Shown here piece by piece: positions 63,301 through 64,000 of a DNA stretch of 64,000 nt. Origin of the DNA: Tissierella creatinophila DSM 6911 (lineage in GTDB: Bacteria; Bacillota; Clostridia; Tissierellales; Tissierellaceae); the NCBI RefSeq assembly GCF_001940565.1, contig NZ_LTDM01000065.1, positions 47,930-111,929 of the forward strand. Direction: 5' to 3'. Each line of letters begins with the position of its first letter. Within the stretch, counting starts at the first letter, position 1. The translations under genes and the position numbers were made by a program. Under the pieces are notes generated by a model, which saw only the letters and a program-made list of their open reading frames with translations, did no database searches and was not told the origin of the DNA.

Positions 63301-63514
63301 TTTAGAATATGAAGATGGAATAATAAATATCCTTGTGGAAGATAAAAAGTATTTTACATCTATTTCAGGAGAGTATAAGATAATTATAATTTCACATTAC
63401 TAAATGAAAATTTTTTAATATAAATCTCATTTAAACTTAACCAATATTTCATTATTATCTCACAAACTATTAATATAATGAGTATAAACAATAAGATAAT
63501 AGGAGGAGTTAATG

Positions 63515-63883
63515 ATGAAAGATATTTTAAACAAAACAATAGAAACAATTAAAAATAACAAAAAAAAAATAAAAAAGGTAACTTTAATAGCAGTAGCTAT
63601 AGTTATTATTGGTAGCGGAATTGTAGCGGGAACTATATACAGCTATGCAAGATCAAATATAAATTATAGTGAAAAGCAATTAGAAGAAATAGCTATTAAA
63701 AAAATTCCAGGAGAAGTAATAAATGTGAAAAAGGAACTTGAATTTGAAGATGCTACATTTGAATATACTTTCCAAATAAAGGATAAAGAAAATATATTAC
63801 AAGAAATTACAGTAAGTTCAAAAAGTGGTGCAATTACAGATATAGAAATAAATGGACATGATTTGGACGATAACCCTATGTGA
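63515..63883 (+). CDS. Membrane-anchored PepSY-domain protein
   Basis: A 122-residue protein with a Lys-rich N-terminus, one membrane helix (about 22-44) and an outer PepSY-like domain (YSEKQLEEIAIKKIPGEVIN, then TFQIKDKENILQEITVSSKS with GAITDIEIN). PepSY domains are thought to restrain peptidases or bind envelope components. AGGAGG is 8 bases before ATG 63515 and 5 before ATG 63512; either may be used. The stop TGA falls at the apparent left edge of an IS3-like element, so the native end may have been changed. Confidence 0.75.
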   Translation: MKDILNKTIETIKNNKKKIKKVTLIAVAIVIIGSGIVAGTIYSYARSNINYSEKQLEEIAIKKIPGEVINVKKELEFEDATFEYTFQIKDKENILQEITVSSKSGAITDIEINGHDLDDNPM

Positions 63884-63951
63884 TAGGATAGTTGTCGTAA
63901 AGAAAATTTAGTATATAATAGATATACGACAATAACCTAAGGAGAATGATT

Positions 63952-64000
63952 ATGTCCACAACTAGAAAGAAAACAAGTTATACTAGAGAGTTCAAAAATT
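63952..64000 (+). CDS. Start of an IS3-family transposase OrfA (cut by window end)
   Basis: ATG 63952, with AAGGAG upstream, opens MSTTRKKTSYTREFKN, the usual beginning of an IS3-type OrfA helix-turn-helix protein. The gene runs off the window. An 8-bp inverted repeat TTGTCGTA/TACGACAA (63892-63932) lies just upstream, near the probable left end of the element. Confidence 0.65.
   Translation, partial: MSTTRKKTSYTREFKN

Noticed and set aside
63301..63411. Possible small gene after topB (frame reading YEDGIINILVEDKKYF)
   Set aside because: It has no start codon or ribosome site, and its upstream frame is closed by a stop inside topB; at most a relic.

Overview
The window is low-GC, close-packed DNA of a motile, endospore-forming anaerobic Firmicute of the class Clostridia. 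Signs are a SleB-type cortex hydrolase, coat-like small proteins behind a sigma-K-like promoter, methyl-accepting chemotaxis proteins, several cyclic-di-GMP enzymes, a clostridial-type aspartokinase/threonine operon under a T-box, and AGGAGG ribosome sites with many TTG/GTG starts. Genus cannot be fixed from sequence alone; a Tissierellales or Peptostreptococcaceae relative is my guess. I saw no rRNA, tRNA or CRISPR array.

About 0.1-16.1 kb is an accessory island. Short decayed copies of the 3' end of an rlmD/rumA-type 23S rRNA (uracil-5-)-methyltransferase recur at 166-316, 2142-2192, 4296-4433 and 10473-10526. They share the core RCAYGTKGAG, or in the last copy a diverged form of it, and read HVE(T/C)VV-like in frame. 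The cargo lies between the copies: (1) a GHKL ATPase fused to an HExxH metallopeptidase; (2) a TetR/FMN-binding/flavodoxin operon; (3) RhuM, a complete IS66 element with an 8-bp target duplication, a PIN fragment and a two-gene Dodola-type anti-phage system; (4) a PadR remnant fused in frame to the RlmD tail, two DUF1048 genes and a broken cysteine-rich KTR gene. A glycosyltransferase/TetR pair, a Fic protein, an EAL protein and a large-serine-recombinase fragment (15960-16103) follow. I read this as repeated site-specific integration at the rlmD 3' end followed by decay.

From 16.3 to 28 kb the content is mostly chromosomal: an MCP, pdxS, cvpA, a heterodimeric ABC exporter, a SleB-type hydrolase, a DUF4317 protein and a glycosyltransferase, plus a stray duplicate of the sleB 3' end at 27.9 kb.

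From 28.0 to 33.8 kb lies a striking cluster: a 1230-residue six-cupredoxin multicopper oxidase resembling the Bacillus spore Mn(II) oxidase MnxG, with four small Cys-rich or Sm/CotB-like proteins and a sigma-K-like promoter. An anaerobe carrying this is unexpected.

From 34 to 53 kb: DUF302, XpaC/TelA, BrnQ, two MATE transporters, nadA-nadB-nadC (de novo NAD synthesis), a Cache-type MCP, a GGDEF-EAL protein behind an unusual structured leader, a TPR-GGDEF protein, a cytoplasmic alpha-amylase and an SDR oxidoreductase. From 53.3 to 59.5 kb a strong promoter and T-box precede aspartokinase-asd-hom-thrC-thrB, the whole route from aspartate to threonine. The window ends with DegV/FakB, topB, a PepSY membrane protein and the start of an IS3-like transposase gene.
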